Source: Sporosarcina sp. 6E9 (GTDB lineage: Bacteria; Bacillota; Bacilli; Bacillales_A; Planococcaceae). Taken from it: a stretch of 64,000 nucleotides of DNA. Shown here in pieces: positions 42,094-51,899 of the stretch (the stretch's first letter is position 1; each line of letters begins with the position of its first letter). The DNA lies in NCBI RefSeq assembly GCF_017921835.1, contig NZ_JAGEMN010000001.1, forward strand, positions 179,874 through 243,873, in the 5' to 3' direction. The notes under the pieces are model-generated. The model had not been told where the DNA came from and did not search any database. It worked only from the letters and a program-made list of their open reading frames with translations. A program made the position numbers and the translations under genes.

Positions 42094-43514
42094 CTTTTGA
42101 AAAAAAATTATTTATCAATGGTGTTTGGCAAAGCGGCAAGAATTTTTATGATTTAAAATCTCCATTTAATGGGGAAGTACTGGGACGAATCCCAATGGCG
42201 GATAAAAACGATGTTTATAAAGCGATTGACAGTGCTAATGCGGCGAAACTACAAATGAGACGATTGTCAGCTTTAGAACGTTCGGAAATTTTAGAAGGAG
42301 TGGCACTGGAATTTGAAAAAAGGTTCGAAGAATGTGCACAAGTTTTGGTGAAAGAAAATGCTAAGCCGATAAAATATGCAAGAGCAGAAGTCCAAAGAAC
42401 AATCGAAACGTATAAATTTGCTGCTGAAGAAGCGAAACGAATTGGAGGAGAGACCGTACCATTGGATGCGGCAAAGGGTGGTAAGGGTCGTTTTGGTTTT
42501 ACTAAAAGAGAACCCGTAGGTGTCATAGCTGCTATCACTCCATTTAATTTTCCATTTAACCTAGTTGCTCATAAGTTGGGACCTGCATTTGCCGCTGGAA
42601 ATACAGTTGTACTTAAACCTGCTTCGCAGACGCCACTTAGCGCTATATTGACTGCAGAAATATTTGAAAAGGCGGGACTTCCACCAGGAGCATTAAATCT
42701 AGTCATTGGAAAAGGAGGCGAGATTGGTGATCTGCTAGTTACTCACCCTGATGTGAAATTGGTTACTTTTACTGGTAGTTTCGAGGTAGGTTTAAAAATA
42801 AAACAGTTAGCTGGATTGAAAAAAGTTATTCTTGAACTCGGTTCTAACTCAGCGGTTGTTATAGATAGCGCAGATAACATTGTGGATGTTGCGAAACGCT
42901 GTGTTGAAGGAGCTTTCTCGTATTCAGGACAGGTTTGTATTTCAATACAACGTATTTTTATCCATGAAACTTTGCTAGATGACTTTATGAAAAGTTTCAT
43001 AGAACTGACGGGTGAATTGAAAATTGGTGATCCCAAAGAAATTGAAACGGATCTTTCCGCATTGATTCACGAGAAAGAGGCTATACGAGTAGAGGAATGG
43101 TTAGAGGATGCAAGAAGGTTCGGCGCAAACATTATCTGTGGAGGTAAACGACAAGGTGCAGTTTTAGAACCAACTGTTATCACCGATGTAGATTCAAGTC
43201 TCTCAATTTCATGTCATGAGGCATTTGCTCCGATTGTTACAGTGAACCCCTACTCAGATTGGGATGAAGCAATAAATCAGGTAAATGATTCTCAATATGG
43301 ACTTCAAGCTGGTGTCTATACGACAAATGTTGATAAAGCCTTTGATGCTGTCGAAAAATTAGAAGTCGGTGGTGTTATTATCAATGATATTCCAACCTTT
43401 AGAGTTGATCAAATGCCTTATGGTGGTATAAAAAACAGTGGCACAGGTCGAGAGGGTATTAAGTATTCGATTGAAGAAATGTCTGACTTAAAACTAGCTA
43501 TATTCACACTATAA
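42090..43514 (+). CDS. aldehyde dehydrogenase
   Basis: A 474-residue NAD(P)-dependent aldehyde dehydrogenase. Conserved parts: ITPFNFPFNLVAHKLGPAFA, KPASQTPLSA, FTGSFEVG, the general base Glu in VILELGSNSAVV and the nucleophile Cys in YSGQVCISIQRIF. LGSNSAVVID is like lactaldehyde, glycolaldehyde and glyceraldehyde-type enzymes. It overlaps the alcohol dehydrogenase stop, so the pair is translationally coupled and probably takes an alcohol to an acid. Confidence 0.9.
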   Translation: MTFEKKLFINGVWQSGKNFYDLKSPFNGEVLGRIPMADKNDVYKAIDSANAAKLQMRRLSALERSEILEGVALEFEKRFEECAQVLVKENAKPIKYARAEVQRTIETYKFAAEEAKRIGGETVPLDAAKGGKGRFGFTKREPVGVIAAITPFNFPFNLVAHKLGPAFAAGNTVVLKPASQTPLSAILTAEIFEKAGLPPGALNLVIGKGGEIGDLLVTHPDVKLVTFTGSFEVGLKIKQLAGLKKVILELGSNSAVVIDSADNIVDVAKRCVEGAFSYSGQVCISIQRIFIHETLLDDFMKSFIELTGELKIGDPKEIETDLSALIHEKEAIRVEEWLEDARRFGANIICGGKRQGAVLEPTVITDVDSSLSISCHEAFAPIVTVNPYSDWDEAINQVNDSQYGLQAGVYTTNVDKAFDAVEKLEVGGVIINDIPTFRVDQMPYGGIKNSGTGREGIKYSIEEMSDLKLAIFTL

Positions 43515-43550
43515 CAACAAAAAACACGAAATTTAAAAGGAGAATATAAA

Positions 43551-44171
43551 ATGACGAATGAGCAGAAAGAAAAAAAATTAGTAACAAATGAAGAGATGGA
43601 AAATAATTGGATTGTGCGTTTTGACAAATTAAAGTCTAAAGGAATTCCTTTGACATTTATAGATAGTATTATACCAGGTCATCAACGGATTAATTATACA
43701 TTAATTGGAGATACGGCAAGTGAAAATGATGATTTTACACCCGAAATAACGGAGCCACACGGTTTTCAATTAGGGATGGTTAAAGCGCCAAAAGGAAATG
43801 GTCCAGCTTATCATACGCATGATTATATTGAATCATTTCTTCCACTATCAGGAAGATGGCGCTTCTACTGGGGAAATAGTCCAGATGAGATCGAAGGGGA
43901 AACAATAATTGAAGCTTGGGATTTGATATCATTACCACCTGGTTTATGGAGAGGATTTGAAAATATTAGTGATGAAGATTCTTGGATATTTGCTGTATTG
44001 GAACAGCATGAAGTATTTGAAGGGAAAGATCCTTATTGGTCACCTAAAGTAATCAAAGAAGCGGCAAAACATGGCTTCAAGGCAGATGAATTTGGGAAAA
44101 TGATCAAACCTGATAACTTTAAAGATTTAGAAAAGGAAATAGCTGATAAGTTGAAAATGGGAGAGAAATAA
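43551..44171 (+). CDS. cupin-domain protein
   Basis: A 206-residue protein with one cupin fold. The metal motif is partly kept: PAYHTHDYIESFLPLSGRWR has H-x-H and Glu, and DLISLPPGLWRGFENISDED is motif 2 without the usual His. It could be a lyase, an isomerase or a small dioxygenase. The neighbouring oxidoreductases suggest an intermediate step in the pathway. AAAGGAG precedes ATG 43551; the next gene follows without a gap. Confidence 0.8.
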   Translation: MTNEQKEKKLVTNEEMENNWIVRFDKLKSKGIPLTFIDSIIPGHQRINYTLIGDTASENDDFTPEITEPHGFQLGMVKAPKGNGPAYHTHDYIESFLPLSGRWRFYWGNSPDEIEGETIIEAWDLISLPPGLWRGFENISDEDSWIFAVLEQHEVFEGKDPYWSPKVIKEAAKHGFKADEFGKMIKPDNFKDLEKEIADKLKMGEK

Positions 44172-44876
44172 ATGTCGAAAAGAATACCACTAATATTCTT
44201 GCCAGGGACATTATGTGATGCAAGGCTATGGCAGTATCAGATGGAATCATTGGAAGGTATTGCTGATATTACTGTAGGGAATATTTCTCGGAAAGATTCA
44301 ATCAAAGCTTTAGCAATGGATGTTTTGTCAGAAGCACCTCAGGAATTTGCACTTGCAGGTTTGTCCCTAGGAGGAATAGTTGCCCTAGAAATAATGCGAA
44401 TAGCTCCCGAAAGAGTTACGAAGTTGGCACTTCTTGATACAAACCCATATCCTCCGAAGATTGAACAAAGGAGGATATGGGATAGATATTTTGAAATGAT
44501 CACTAATAATCAATTTATGGATATTACTAAAAAACATCTGTTACCAGTTTTAATCCATCCGGATCAACAAAACGACAAGGAATTAGTTTCCGTCATTTTA
44601 CGAATGGCAGAAACAGTTGGAGAAGAGGCTTACATCAACCAGTTAAAAGCCGTGATGAATAGAAATGATCAAACTTCTATTTTACCTACTATTTCTTGTC
44701 CTACAACGATTATTGTTGGAAAAGAAGATCAGATATGCCCGGTACACATGTCGGTATATATGGCTACCACAATTCCAGGTTCGAATATAAAAATTATTGA
44801 AAATGCAGGTCATTTGATTACGCTTGAGCAACCTGAAATTGTGAATAAATATTTAAGAGAGTGGCTTCTGACATAG
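44172..44876 (+). CDS. alpha/beta hydrolase
   Basis: A 234-residue alpha/beta hydrolase. The nucleophile elbow GLSLGG near residue 65, oxyanion start PLIFLPGTLCDARLW, acid IIVGKEDQICP and His in NAGHLITLEQPE complete the triad. It may open an ester or lactone in the pathway. Its start follows the cupin stop directly, with GGGAGAGAAATA inside the cupin end as ribosome site. Confidence 0.85.
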   Translation: MSKRIPLIFLPGTLCDARLWQYQMESLEGIADITVGNISRKDSIKALAMDVLSEAPQEFALAGLSLGGIVALEIMRIAPERVTKLALLDTNPYPPKIEQRRIWDRYFEMITNNQFMDITKKHLLPVLIHPDQQNDKELVSVILRMAETVGEEAYINQLKAVMNRNDQTSILPTISCPTTIIVGKEDQICPVHMSVYMATTIPGSNIKIIENAGHLITLEQPEIVNKYLREWLLT

Positions 44877-44968
44877 TAGCTCGCTGCTGATAATTATTTA
44901 CACATAAATGTTGCAAGTAAACTGCTTCGGTTCCTATCAGAAACCATTTTATAAAAGGGGTATTTAAT

Positions 44969-45733
44969 ATGTGTAATACAATAAAAGAAAAAATACAAAA
45001 TGGTCAAAAAGTTACGGGGATTTTCATAGGAATCTATTCGCCTGCGATTGTTGAAATGTGCGGATATGCAGGTTTTGATTTTATCGTCATTGACGATGAG
45101 CATGGTGCTTTCAGTTATAGTGAACTTGAAAATATGATCCGAACTGCTGAATTAGTAAATTTAGCACCGGTTGTACGTGTATCTTATGATGATGCGAGTA
45201 TACAGAAAGCTTTAGATCGAGGTGCTGTAGGCATCCAAGTTCCCATGGTCAGTACAAAAGAAGAAGCAATCCAGGTTGTTAATAAGGCGAAATTTCCTCC
45301 TCTAGGAAATAGAGGGGTTGCGTATTCACATCGCGCCGCGAGGTATGGAAAAGATACGGGACAAAAATTTATAGAGCAATCAAATGATGAAGTATTAGTT
45401 GCTGTGCACGTTGAAACGAGAGAAGCAGTTGAAAACTTTGAAGAGATTATGAATGTAGAAGGTATTGATATCGCATTTTTAGGTACAACAGATCTATCCG
45501 TTAACATGGGCTATCCAGATGGTCCTCAACATCAAGATGTACAAGAAGCCATTGCACTTGTTTATGAAAAAGCAAGAGAACTAGAAGTTCCCATAGGAAC
45601 AGTTGCAGGAAATGAAAGCATGGCACGACAAGCGTTTGAGTCAGGTTCAGTATATGTAGTCGCGGTTGGGACAACGATGATTGCCAATACTTTTTCAACT
45701 TTTATCAAATCGGTAGATGCGTCTAAAGAATAG
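44969..45733 (+). CDS. HpcH/HpaI-family aldolase
   Basis: A 254-residue class II aldolase of the 2-keto-3-deoxy acid type. Motifs: GFDFIVIDDEHGAFSYSELE with the catalytic His, VPMVSTKEEA, PPLGNRGVA, the metal-binding Glu in VHVETREAVENFEEI and AFLGTTDLSVNMG. It splits 2-keto-hydroxy acids into pyruvate plus an aldehyde. The aldehyde dehydrogenase and alcohol dehydrogenase would then process the other half. Ribosome site AAAAGGGG. Confidence 0.9.
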   Translation: MCNTIKEKIQNGQKVTGIFIGIYSPAIVEMCGYAGFDFIVIDDEHGAFSYSELENMIRTAELVNLAPVVRVSYDDASIQKALDRGAVGIQVPMVSTKEEAIQVVNKAKFPPLGNRGVAYSHRAARYGKDTGQKFIEQSNDEVLVAVHVETREAVENFEEIMNVEGIDIAFLGTTDLSVNMGYPDGPQHQDVQEAIALVYEKARELEVPIGTVAGNESMARQAFESGSVYVVAVGTTMIANTFSTFIKSVDASKE

Positions 45734-45756
45734 ATATATTTGAGGAGGATTGGCAA

Positions 45757-47112
45757 ATGATCACTTCGATCAAGAATTTGGTGCTTGGGTATGAAAAAAA
45801 ACTGTTTTCTCCAACTGAAATCACAGAATGGTATCTAAAGAGAATTAGAAATTTGGATTCGGAGATTCACTCATACATCACAATAACGGAAGAAACAGCT
45901 CTTCAACAGGCAAAAAAAGCAGAAGCTAAAATGAATGCCGGGATTGTCGGAAGGTTGTTAGGGGTTCCAATTTCATATAAAGATTCAATCGATACAAAAG
46001 GTATATTAACTACAAACGGATCAAGAGTTGATGCAAAACGAGTCCCAAATAAAAATGCTGATATTGTTTCAGTGCTAGAACAAGAAGGTACCATTTTACT
46101 AGGGAAAAATAATATGTATGAGTATGGAGCAGGAATTGATTCTAAAAATCCGTACTTTGGTGACATAGTCAACCCATGGAATCCCAAAAAGACAGCCGGT
46201 GGCTCAAGTAGTGGTTCAGCGGTGGCAATAGCTACGAATTTAAGTTTAGCATCTATCGGGACTGATACATCTGGATCAATTCGAGTACCAGCATCTTGTT
46301 GTGGTGTAATAGGAATAAAACCAACAAAAAAGCTCATGAGTATGAAGGGGATGATGCCCTTGTCGTGGACGCTGGATCATGCTGGAATAATCACAAGTAA
46401 TATTGAAGACACAGCGATTATTCTTCAAACGCTTTATGGAATACATTACTCTAAAGATTTTTCACCTGAATTAGTAGGTGTTCGAATAGGTATACCGTCA
46501 GATTATTTTAATGAAAATATCGATAATAAAGTAAAAACAATGTATGAAAAAGCAATCCAGCAAATGGTTGAACTAGGAGCTACATTGGTAGAAGTTAACA
46601 CTTCTTTTTTAGAGGATGTAGTTAGCGTCTCTAGGACAATTGGAACTTCTGAAATGGGGATTGTTCATCAAGAAAGTTATTCTACTAATAGTCATCTATA
46701 TAGTGAGGAAATGATAAAGACTTTCAAGAAGGGGCACGCTATTTCGTCATTTGATTATTTAAATGCTTTGCAGAGAAAATCTGAATGGTCGTATAAAGTA
46801 TCTGAATTATTTTCGCTAGTAGATGTAATAGTTACACCGACAATGCCTATTGTCACACCAGATTCTGATGCAAAAGAAGAGGTATTTGAAAACGAATCAA
46901 TAGGGGATTGTATGGTCCGTTTTACAAATATTTTTAATATTACAGGACATCCCGCATTATCATTACCAACTTCCGACAAAATTGAGGGAACACCGTTTGG
47001 TTTACAGATTATCGCAGATTATCATCGAGAAGATCAATTACTTAATGTTGGATATGCTTATGAACAGTATGCTTTAAATTCTTTGTATGCTGATAGACAA
47101 TTTTTGTTTTGA
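45757..47112 (+). CDS. amidase-signature family amidase
   Basis: A 451-residue amidase. The catalytic triad is clear: Lys in GVPISYKDSIDTKG near residue 78, cis-Ser in TAGGSSSGSA near 150 and nucleophile Ser in TDTSGSIRVPAS near 175. It is related to GatA but there is no gatC or gatB nearby, so it is a catabolic amidase. That suggests the substrate of the cluster carries an amide or acyl-amide bond. Ribosome site GAGGAGG. Confidence 0.9.
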   Translation: MITSIKNLVLGYEKKLFSPTEITEWYLKRIRNLDSEIHSYITITEETALQQAKKAEAKMNAGIVGRLLGVPISYKDSIDTKGILTTNGSRVDAKRVPNKNADIVSVLEQEGTILLGKNNMYEYGAGIDSKNPYFGDIVNPWNPKKTAGGSSSGSAVAIATNLSLASIGTDTSGSIRVPASCCGVIGIKPTKKLMSMKGMMPLSWTLDHAGIITSNIEDTAIILQTLYGIHYSKDFSPELVGVRIGIPSDYFNENIDNKVKTMYEKAIQQMVELGATLVEVNTSFLEDVVSVSRTIGTSEMGIVHQESYSTNSHLYSEEMIKTFKKGHAISSFDYLNALQRKSEWSYKVSELFSLVDVIVTPTMPIVTPDSDAKEEVFENESIGDCMVRFTNIFNITGHPALSLPTSDKIEGTPFGLQIIADYHREDQLLNVGYAYEQYALNSLYADRQFLF

Positions 47113-47232
47113 GTATAAAGGAAGAAGCGTAAATAATTTCTCCCTTCTATCTATATAAGGAAATATATTCTCACAAAAATATTCAATCTCAATCATGTAA
47201 TGGCTATCCAAAAATTGAAAAGGGGTTGTTGA

Positions 47233-48576
47233 ATGATGAAATACAACAAAATTTTTCGTCTATTCACAGTAATGGTCTTGAGTTTATCTCTGATAATCGC
47301 TGGATGTAGCAATGTAGGAAAAGAAGAAGCGGATGTAAAAGGAAAAACAGTTAAAGTACTGTTATCTGCAGGTGATGTAGGTCAGTTTAATTCTTGGAAA
47401 GCCAGAAGTAGCGTTTTTTCAGAGGAAACAGGAATTAAAGTTGAGTTTATTGAGACGCCATATGAAAATTTACTTGAAAATATTACTTCTGATGGAATTG
47501 CGAATGGCGGAGCCTATGATTTAGTAGTCTTTCTAGATTCAATGGGTTCATCTGTAACACAATTTCTAGAGCCTCTTGACGATTATGCAGCTAAGGATGA
47601 ATTCAATATAGACCGATGGCCATCATCTATACTGGAACTTTCAACGTTCGATGATAAATTATATAGTCTTCCAGTTCGAGCGCATGTTCAAATGCTATTT
47701 TACCGACAGGACATATTTGACAAGCTTAACTTAACTGCGCCAACGACTTGGAAAGAATTTGAAAATGCCAGCAAGATAATTACTGAACAAACAGATATGG
47801 CGGGAGTTGTCCCTTATTACGGTGCTGGAAATAACGGACAGAACTTATTTATGTGGACATCATATCTTTGGAGCAACGGCGGTGAAATTTTTAATGAGGA
47901 CATGAAACCAATATTTAATAGTGTGGAAGGATTAGAGGCTACCCAGCGTTATTTAGATCTTCTTATAAAGGACAAAGTTGCGCCTGGTGGATCCGTCACA
48001 TTTGGAGAACAAGACTCAAGAACCTATTTCAAACAAGGTAAGGCCGCAATGTGGCTTGGTTGGTGGTGGGTATATTCTGAGTTTAATAATCAAGAGTCGG
48101 CCGCACCTGAAGTTGCAGGAAATGTTAATTATGCCCCAGTTCCCGGTTGGGAAGGAAAAGAAGCTTCGTCTAATGTTAGTACATTCCCAATTGCAATGAT
48201 GAAAGGTTCTAAAAACAAAGACGCTGCATGGGAAGTATTAAAATGGATTTCAGAACCAGAAGAAGAACTTGATATTGTAACAAAAACATGGAAAGACGAA
48301 ATTCCTTCCAAAGAAGCATCTACTGTAATTACACAAATAGACAACCTACAAAATGAAGAACTGAATAATTTATCAAATAATTTTTATTCTGTTGGTGCAG
48401 AAGGTTTTGAGAGTGCAAAAACGCTACCAAAAATAAAGGAATGGCCTCAAGTAGCAGATATTTTAAGTTCAGCTATCTCAAAAATGGCAACAGGAAAACC
48501 GGTGGAGGAAACATTAAACGACGCTGCGGATCAAGTTGAAAAGTTGCTTGATAACGCTGGATATTATGAAAAATAA
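47233..48576 (+). CDS. ABC sugar-binding lipoprotein (importer A)
   Basis: A 447-residue family-1 extracellular solute-binding protein. The lipobox is IIAGC (Cys near 26). Typical elements are SVFSEETGIKVEFIETPYEN, AYDLVVFLDSMG and AAMWLGWWWVYSE. It delivers a sugar-like or polyol-like compound to the following two permeases. A long stem-loop separates it from them (48588-48628), as is usual where the binding protein must be made in excess. Confidence 0.88.
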   Translation: MMKYNKIFRLFTVMVLSLSLIIAGCSNVGKEEADVKGKTVKVLLSAGDVGQFNSWKARSSVFSEETGIKVEFIETPYENLLENITSDGIANGGAYDLVVFLDSMGSSVTQFLEPLDDYAAKDEFNIDRWPSSILELSTFDDKLYSLPVRAHVQMLFYRQDIFDKLNLTAPTTWKEFENASKIITEQTDMAGVVPYYGAGNNGQNLFMWTSYLWSNGGEIFNEDMKPIFNSVEGLEATQRYLDLLIKDKVAPGGSVTFGEQDSRTYFKQGKAAMWLGWWWVYSEFNNQESAAPEVAGNVNYAPVPGWEGKEASSNVSTFPIAMMKGSKNKDAAWEVLKWISEPEEELDIVTKTWKDEIPSKEASTVITQIDNLQNEELNNLSNNFYSVGAEGFESAKTLPKIKEWPQVADILSSAISKMATGKPVEETLNDAADQVEKLLDNAGYYEK

Positions 48577-48587
48577 CATTTAATAGA

Positions 48588-48628
48588 TTGGTTGCCTTGT
48601 CCATTTATAAATGGCTAGGCAACCAATA
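48588..48628 (+). terminator. intercistronic stem-loop after binding protein A
   Basis: TTGGTTGCCT and AGGCAACCAA with inner CCATTTATAAATGG. There is no strong T run, so it likely protects the upstream message or reduces downstream expression. Confidence 0.65.
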
Positions 48629-48701
48629 AATAATGAATAAACCAGCTTATCGGAGTTTAGAAGCGAAATGCATTTTTAACTTTATGAAAGGGCGACTGAA
48701 A

Positions 48702-49580
48702 ATGAAAAATAGACTTTTCAAATATAGTTTGTTAGCCCCGGCATTAATCCTTATTGCTGCAACAACGTTTTATCCATTAATGCGCTCTTTTTGGATAAGT
48801 CTTCATGAGTGGGATTTAAAAGAATCCACGGAAATAGGTAGCTTTGTCGGGGTGAACAATTACCTTCGTGCATTTTCAGATATACAATTTTGGCATAGTG
48901 TGGGAGTAACATTTATTTTTGCAACAAGTACAGTCCTTTTAACGTTAACACTAAGTATCATCGTGGCCCTTTTACTGAGTAAAGATAAAAAATATCTATC
49001 ATATATAAGAGCCGTGTTAATCATTCCATTCGCTATGAGTCCCGCATTAATTGGTTATTCATGGAGATTTATGCTTAATTCCGATTATGGGTTGTTTGAT
49101 AAGATTATTGGTATTCTTATCCCCCCTCTGTCGGACATTGTTTGGCTAGGGACAAGTACGACGGCAATGCTTGCACTCATATCAGTTGTCGTTTGGATTT
49201 GGCTCCCTTTTATGAGTCTTATGTTTATTAGTGGGTTGATTGGTATGCCTGAAGAAGTCTTCGAAGCCGCAAAAGTGGATGGAGCAAATACTTTACATAT
49301 CATTTTTAAAATCACATTACCAATGCTAAGACCAATTATTCTAATTGCATCTATTTTAATGGTCATGTTTACATTAAAAGCTTTTGATCCGGTAGTCACG
49401 CTAACTCATGGAGGGCCTGGTAATTCAACGGAAGTGCTAAATTACTTCATTTACAAAACTGGTTTTCGTTATTTTGATATGGGTTATTCAGCTGCCCTTG
49501 GTTACATTCTGGCGTTTATCACAATCATATTTGTTTTTGTGTACATGAGGAAATTGGCAAAAGGAGATGATTGGAATTGA
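48702..49580 (+). CDS. ABC sugar transporter permease 1 (importer A)
   Basis: A 292-residue MalF/UgpA-type permease. Hydrophobic segments start with YSLLAPALILIAATTFYP; EAA loop EEVFEAAKVDGANTLHIIFKITLP. Start ATG 48702 follows AAAGGGCGA; a longer frame from 48633 lacks a ribosome site. Its stop overlaps the start region of the second permease. No ATPase is encoded with it. Confidence 0.88.
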   Translation: MKNRLFKYSLLAPALILIAATTFYPLMRSFWISLHEWDLKESTEIGSFVGVNNYLRAFSDIQFWHSVGVTFIFATSTVLLTLTLSIIVALLLSKDKKYLSYIRAVLIIPFAMSPALIGYSWRFMLNSDYGLFDKIIGILIPPLSDIVWLGTSTTAMLALISVVVWIWLPFMSLMFISGLIGMPEEVFEAAKVDGANTLHIIFKITLPMLRPIILIASILMVMFTLKAFDPVVTLTHGGPGNSTEVLNYFIYKTGFRYFDMGYSAALGYILAFITIIFVFVYMRKLAKGDDWN

Positions 49581-50446
49581 TAAATAATGTAATGACATAT
49601 TTTAAATCTACTTCACCCAGGAACAAAAAAAGTTTACCAAGACTCCTTACTGTATTGGAATTATTATGTGTCATTCTCGTAATCATCTTCCTGTTTTTAC
49701 CTATTGTTTGGATTTTTATCACTGCCTTTAAACCAGATGCTGCCACCTATACGACAAGCGTTATTTTTAAAGCGACATTGGATAACTTTAAGACAGTTTT
49801 TGGATCAAGTTTTAATCTTGGAAAATATTATTCAAATAGCCTGATTGTTGTACTTGTAACATTGCTAATTACAATACCGATAAGTATTCTTGCGTCTTAT
49901 AGTTTATCGCGGTTCAAAATGAAAGGGAAACAATTCTTTATGTTTGCAATCCTGGCGACACAGTTTATTCCGCTAATTGTTAACGTAATTCCCTTTTTTA
50001 TTATGTTTAGAGAATGGGGACTACTTGACACAACGCTTGCCCTAATTATTGTAAATCTTGGTCATACAATACCCTATGCGATTTGGCTAACAAAGGGGTT
50101 TATTGACCGAATACCAGTCGATATTGAAGAAGCGGCATCAATTGACGGGGCTAATCGGCTTCAAGTTTTATGGCGAATTCTTTTACCACTTGCAATGCCA
50201 GGTATTATTACCGCGACTGTTTTTTGTTTCGTGATAACTTGGAATGAATTCATGTTTGCACTAGTTTTGACTCAGCAAGAAGCTGTCACTTTACCAGTTG
50301 CCTTATCCTTTTTTACAGGTGAAAAAGGTGTAATGTGGAATCAAATGGCAGCGGCAGGAATTATCTTTGTGTTACCTACAATCATTTTTATGCTGCTTGT
50401 TAGAAAACAATTTGTTTTAGGTATGACATCAGGTGGTGTCAAATAA
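49571..50446 (+). CDS. ABC sugar transporter permease 2 (importer A)
   Basis: A 291-residue MalG-type permease. Segments begin with LLCVILVIIFLFLPIVWIFI; EAA loop VDIEEAASIDGANRLQVLWRILLP; ending FVLGMTSGGVK. The start is uncertain: TTG 49571 (four bases after AGGAG), TTG 49577 or ATG 49592. All overlap or follow the preceding stop at 49578-49580 closely, so translation is coupled. Confidence 0.85.
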   Translation: MELINNVMTYFKSTSPRNKKSLPRLLTVLELLCVILVIIFLFLPIVWIFITAFKPDAATYTTSVIFKATLDNFKTVFGSSFNLGKYYSNSLIVVLVTLLITIPISILASYSLSRFKMKGKQFFMFAILATQFIPLIVNVIPFFIMFREWGLLDTTLALIIVNLGHTIPYAIWLTKGFIDRIPVDIEEAASIDGANRLQVLWRILLPLAMPGIITATVFCFVITWNEFMFALVLTQQEAVTLPVALSFFTGEKGVMWNQMAAAGIIFVLPTIIFMLLVRKQFVLGMTSGGVK

Positions 50447-50552
50447 CGTTAAGACATTATAACTTGCTATTCACTTTCTCCCGAATTTAAAGAACTACCA
50501 GTGTTGAATAAAGAATTATAACATTAAATTATATTATAAAAGGATGGTTATC

Positions 50553-51806
50553 ATGACTGAAGAAAAAAATGTAGCTACAAAAGAAATGCCTAAAGAAAAA
50601 AACACAAATTTACCTCAGAGGACCGTATCACGACCTAAGCAATCAAATTTTATTTTTTATGCAGATGCTGATGACGTAAATATGATTGATTCAAAAGATG
50701 ATTACGATTATATCAATATTAAAAAAGATGAACAACGGAAACAAAGTATGAAAGGTTTTAATCCGGAGTATAACAACATCGTAGATTACATCGTAAAGAT
50801 TACACGACAAATTTGGAAAGAAAAAGATATTGGCTTGATCTATGATACGTATAGTACAGGTGTCACCGTTCATAAAGGCTTAGTGAATACGCATGGAGTA
50901 AATGAAGTTATTTCAGGAACATTACAAACTTTGCATGCTTTCCCGGATAGAAAAGGCTTGGGATGGAGTGTAATCTGGTCTGGCGATGACAAAAATGGAT
51001 TTTTCACTTCCCATAGAGGCCGTTCGGTTGCTACAAATACAGGCGACAGTTTATATGGACCGGCGACCGGAAAAAAGGTGATTTTTAGAACAAGCGCAGA
51101 CTGTTTAATTTTGAATAATAAAATTTATGAAGAATGGCTCGTGATGGATACGTATCATCTTATTCAGCAATTGGGTTTAGATCCGGTTGAATTTGCTAAA
51201 AAAGTAGCTAAAAGCACATTGAAACTTGCACCGTCAATTCAATTTGGATTTTCAGAAACTGCTGAAACTGGACTACCTCCAGAGATTTTTATTCCGTCTT
51301 CTGATGACTTTGAAATCGGAGAGTTTATGCAACTAGTATTTAATCGTATATGGGCACGTCGTTCCTTTAATTTTGTGAAAGAATATTATGAAGAGAACGC
51401 AGTCGTACATTATGTCTGTAATAAAGATGTCATTGGAATAAGAGAGATTCAAGGTATGTTTACTAGTTTATTCGCTTCCGTTCCAAATGGGAAAGTGATT
51501 CTTGAACGTGTCACTTGTAACAAACGTGGTTCCGAAAGAGATTGGGACGTTGCGGTTCGCTGGAGAATTCAAGGTATGCATGAGGGAACAGGATACTTTG
51601 GAGCAGCTAGCGGAAAGCCTATAGATATCGCTGGTATTAGTCACTATAAAATTCGAAATGAAAAAATATTAGAAGAATGGTTATTATTTGATGGAATCGA
51701 GGTTTTACGCCAAATTCATTTGCCGAATGAAGAAGAATTAAACTCAACAGAGGATAATTATTTAAGAGATATGATTGACGATGCAAACTTTACTGGTATT
51801 TCCTAA
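50553..51806 (+). CDS. tandem SnoaL-like (NTF2-fold) protein
   Basis: A 417-residue protein with two SnoaL/ester-cyclase-like halves. First half: IWKEKDIGLIYDTYSTGVTV, HGVNEVISGTLQTLHAFPDR, NKIYEEWLVMDTYHLIQQLG. Second half: IWARRSFNFVKEYYEENAVV, IREIQGMFTSLFASVPNGKV, EKILEEWLLFDGIEVLRQIH. The paired W-x2-x-D endings show internal duplication. Such folds act as isomerases, cyclases or hydratases. Start ATG 50553 lies 8 bases after AAAGGA. A role in the cluster's pathway is inferred from location. Confidence 0.78.
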   Translation: MTEEKNVATKEMPKEKNTNLPQRTVSRPKQSNFIFYADADDVNMIDSKDDYDYINIKKDEQRKQSMKGFNPEYNNIVDYIVKITRQIWKEKDIGLIYDTYSTGVTVHKGLVNTHGVNEVISGTLQTLHAFPDRKGLGWSVIWSGDDKNGFFTSHRGRSVATNTGDSLYGPATGKKVIFRTSADCLILNNKIYEEWLVMDTYHLIQQLGLDPVEFAKKVAKSTLKLAPSIQFGFSETAETGLPPEIFIPSSDDFEIGEFMQLVFNRIWARRSFNFVKEYYEENAVVHYVCNKDVIGIREIQGMFTSLFASVPNGKVILERVTCNKRGSERDWDVAVRWRIQGMHEGTGYFGAASGKPIDIAGISHYKIRNEKILEEWLLFDGIEVLRQIHLPNEEELNSTEDNYLRDMIDDANFTGIS

Positions 51807-51899
51807 TAACTAGTTTATTAATTATTATGATTACTTTGTATTATAAATGAGATTTAGATTTAGTTAGTATTAAACAGCCTAATCTAAGGGGGAATTTGA

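Noticed and set aside
45757..47112. GatA subunit of the tRNA amidotransferase
   Set aside because: Amidase motifs are shared, but no gatB or gatC is nearby and the gene lies within a catabolic cluster.
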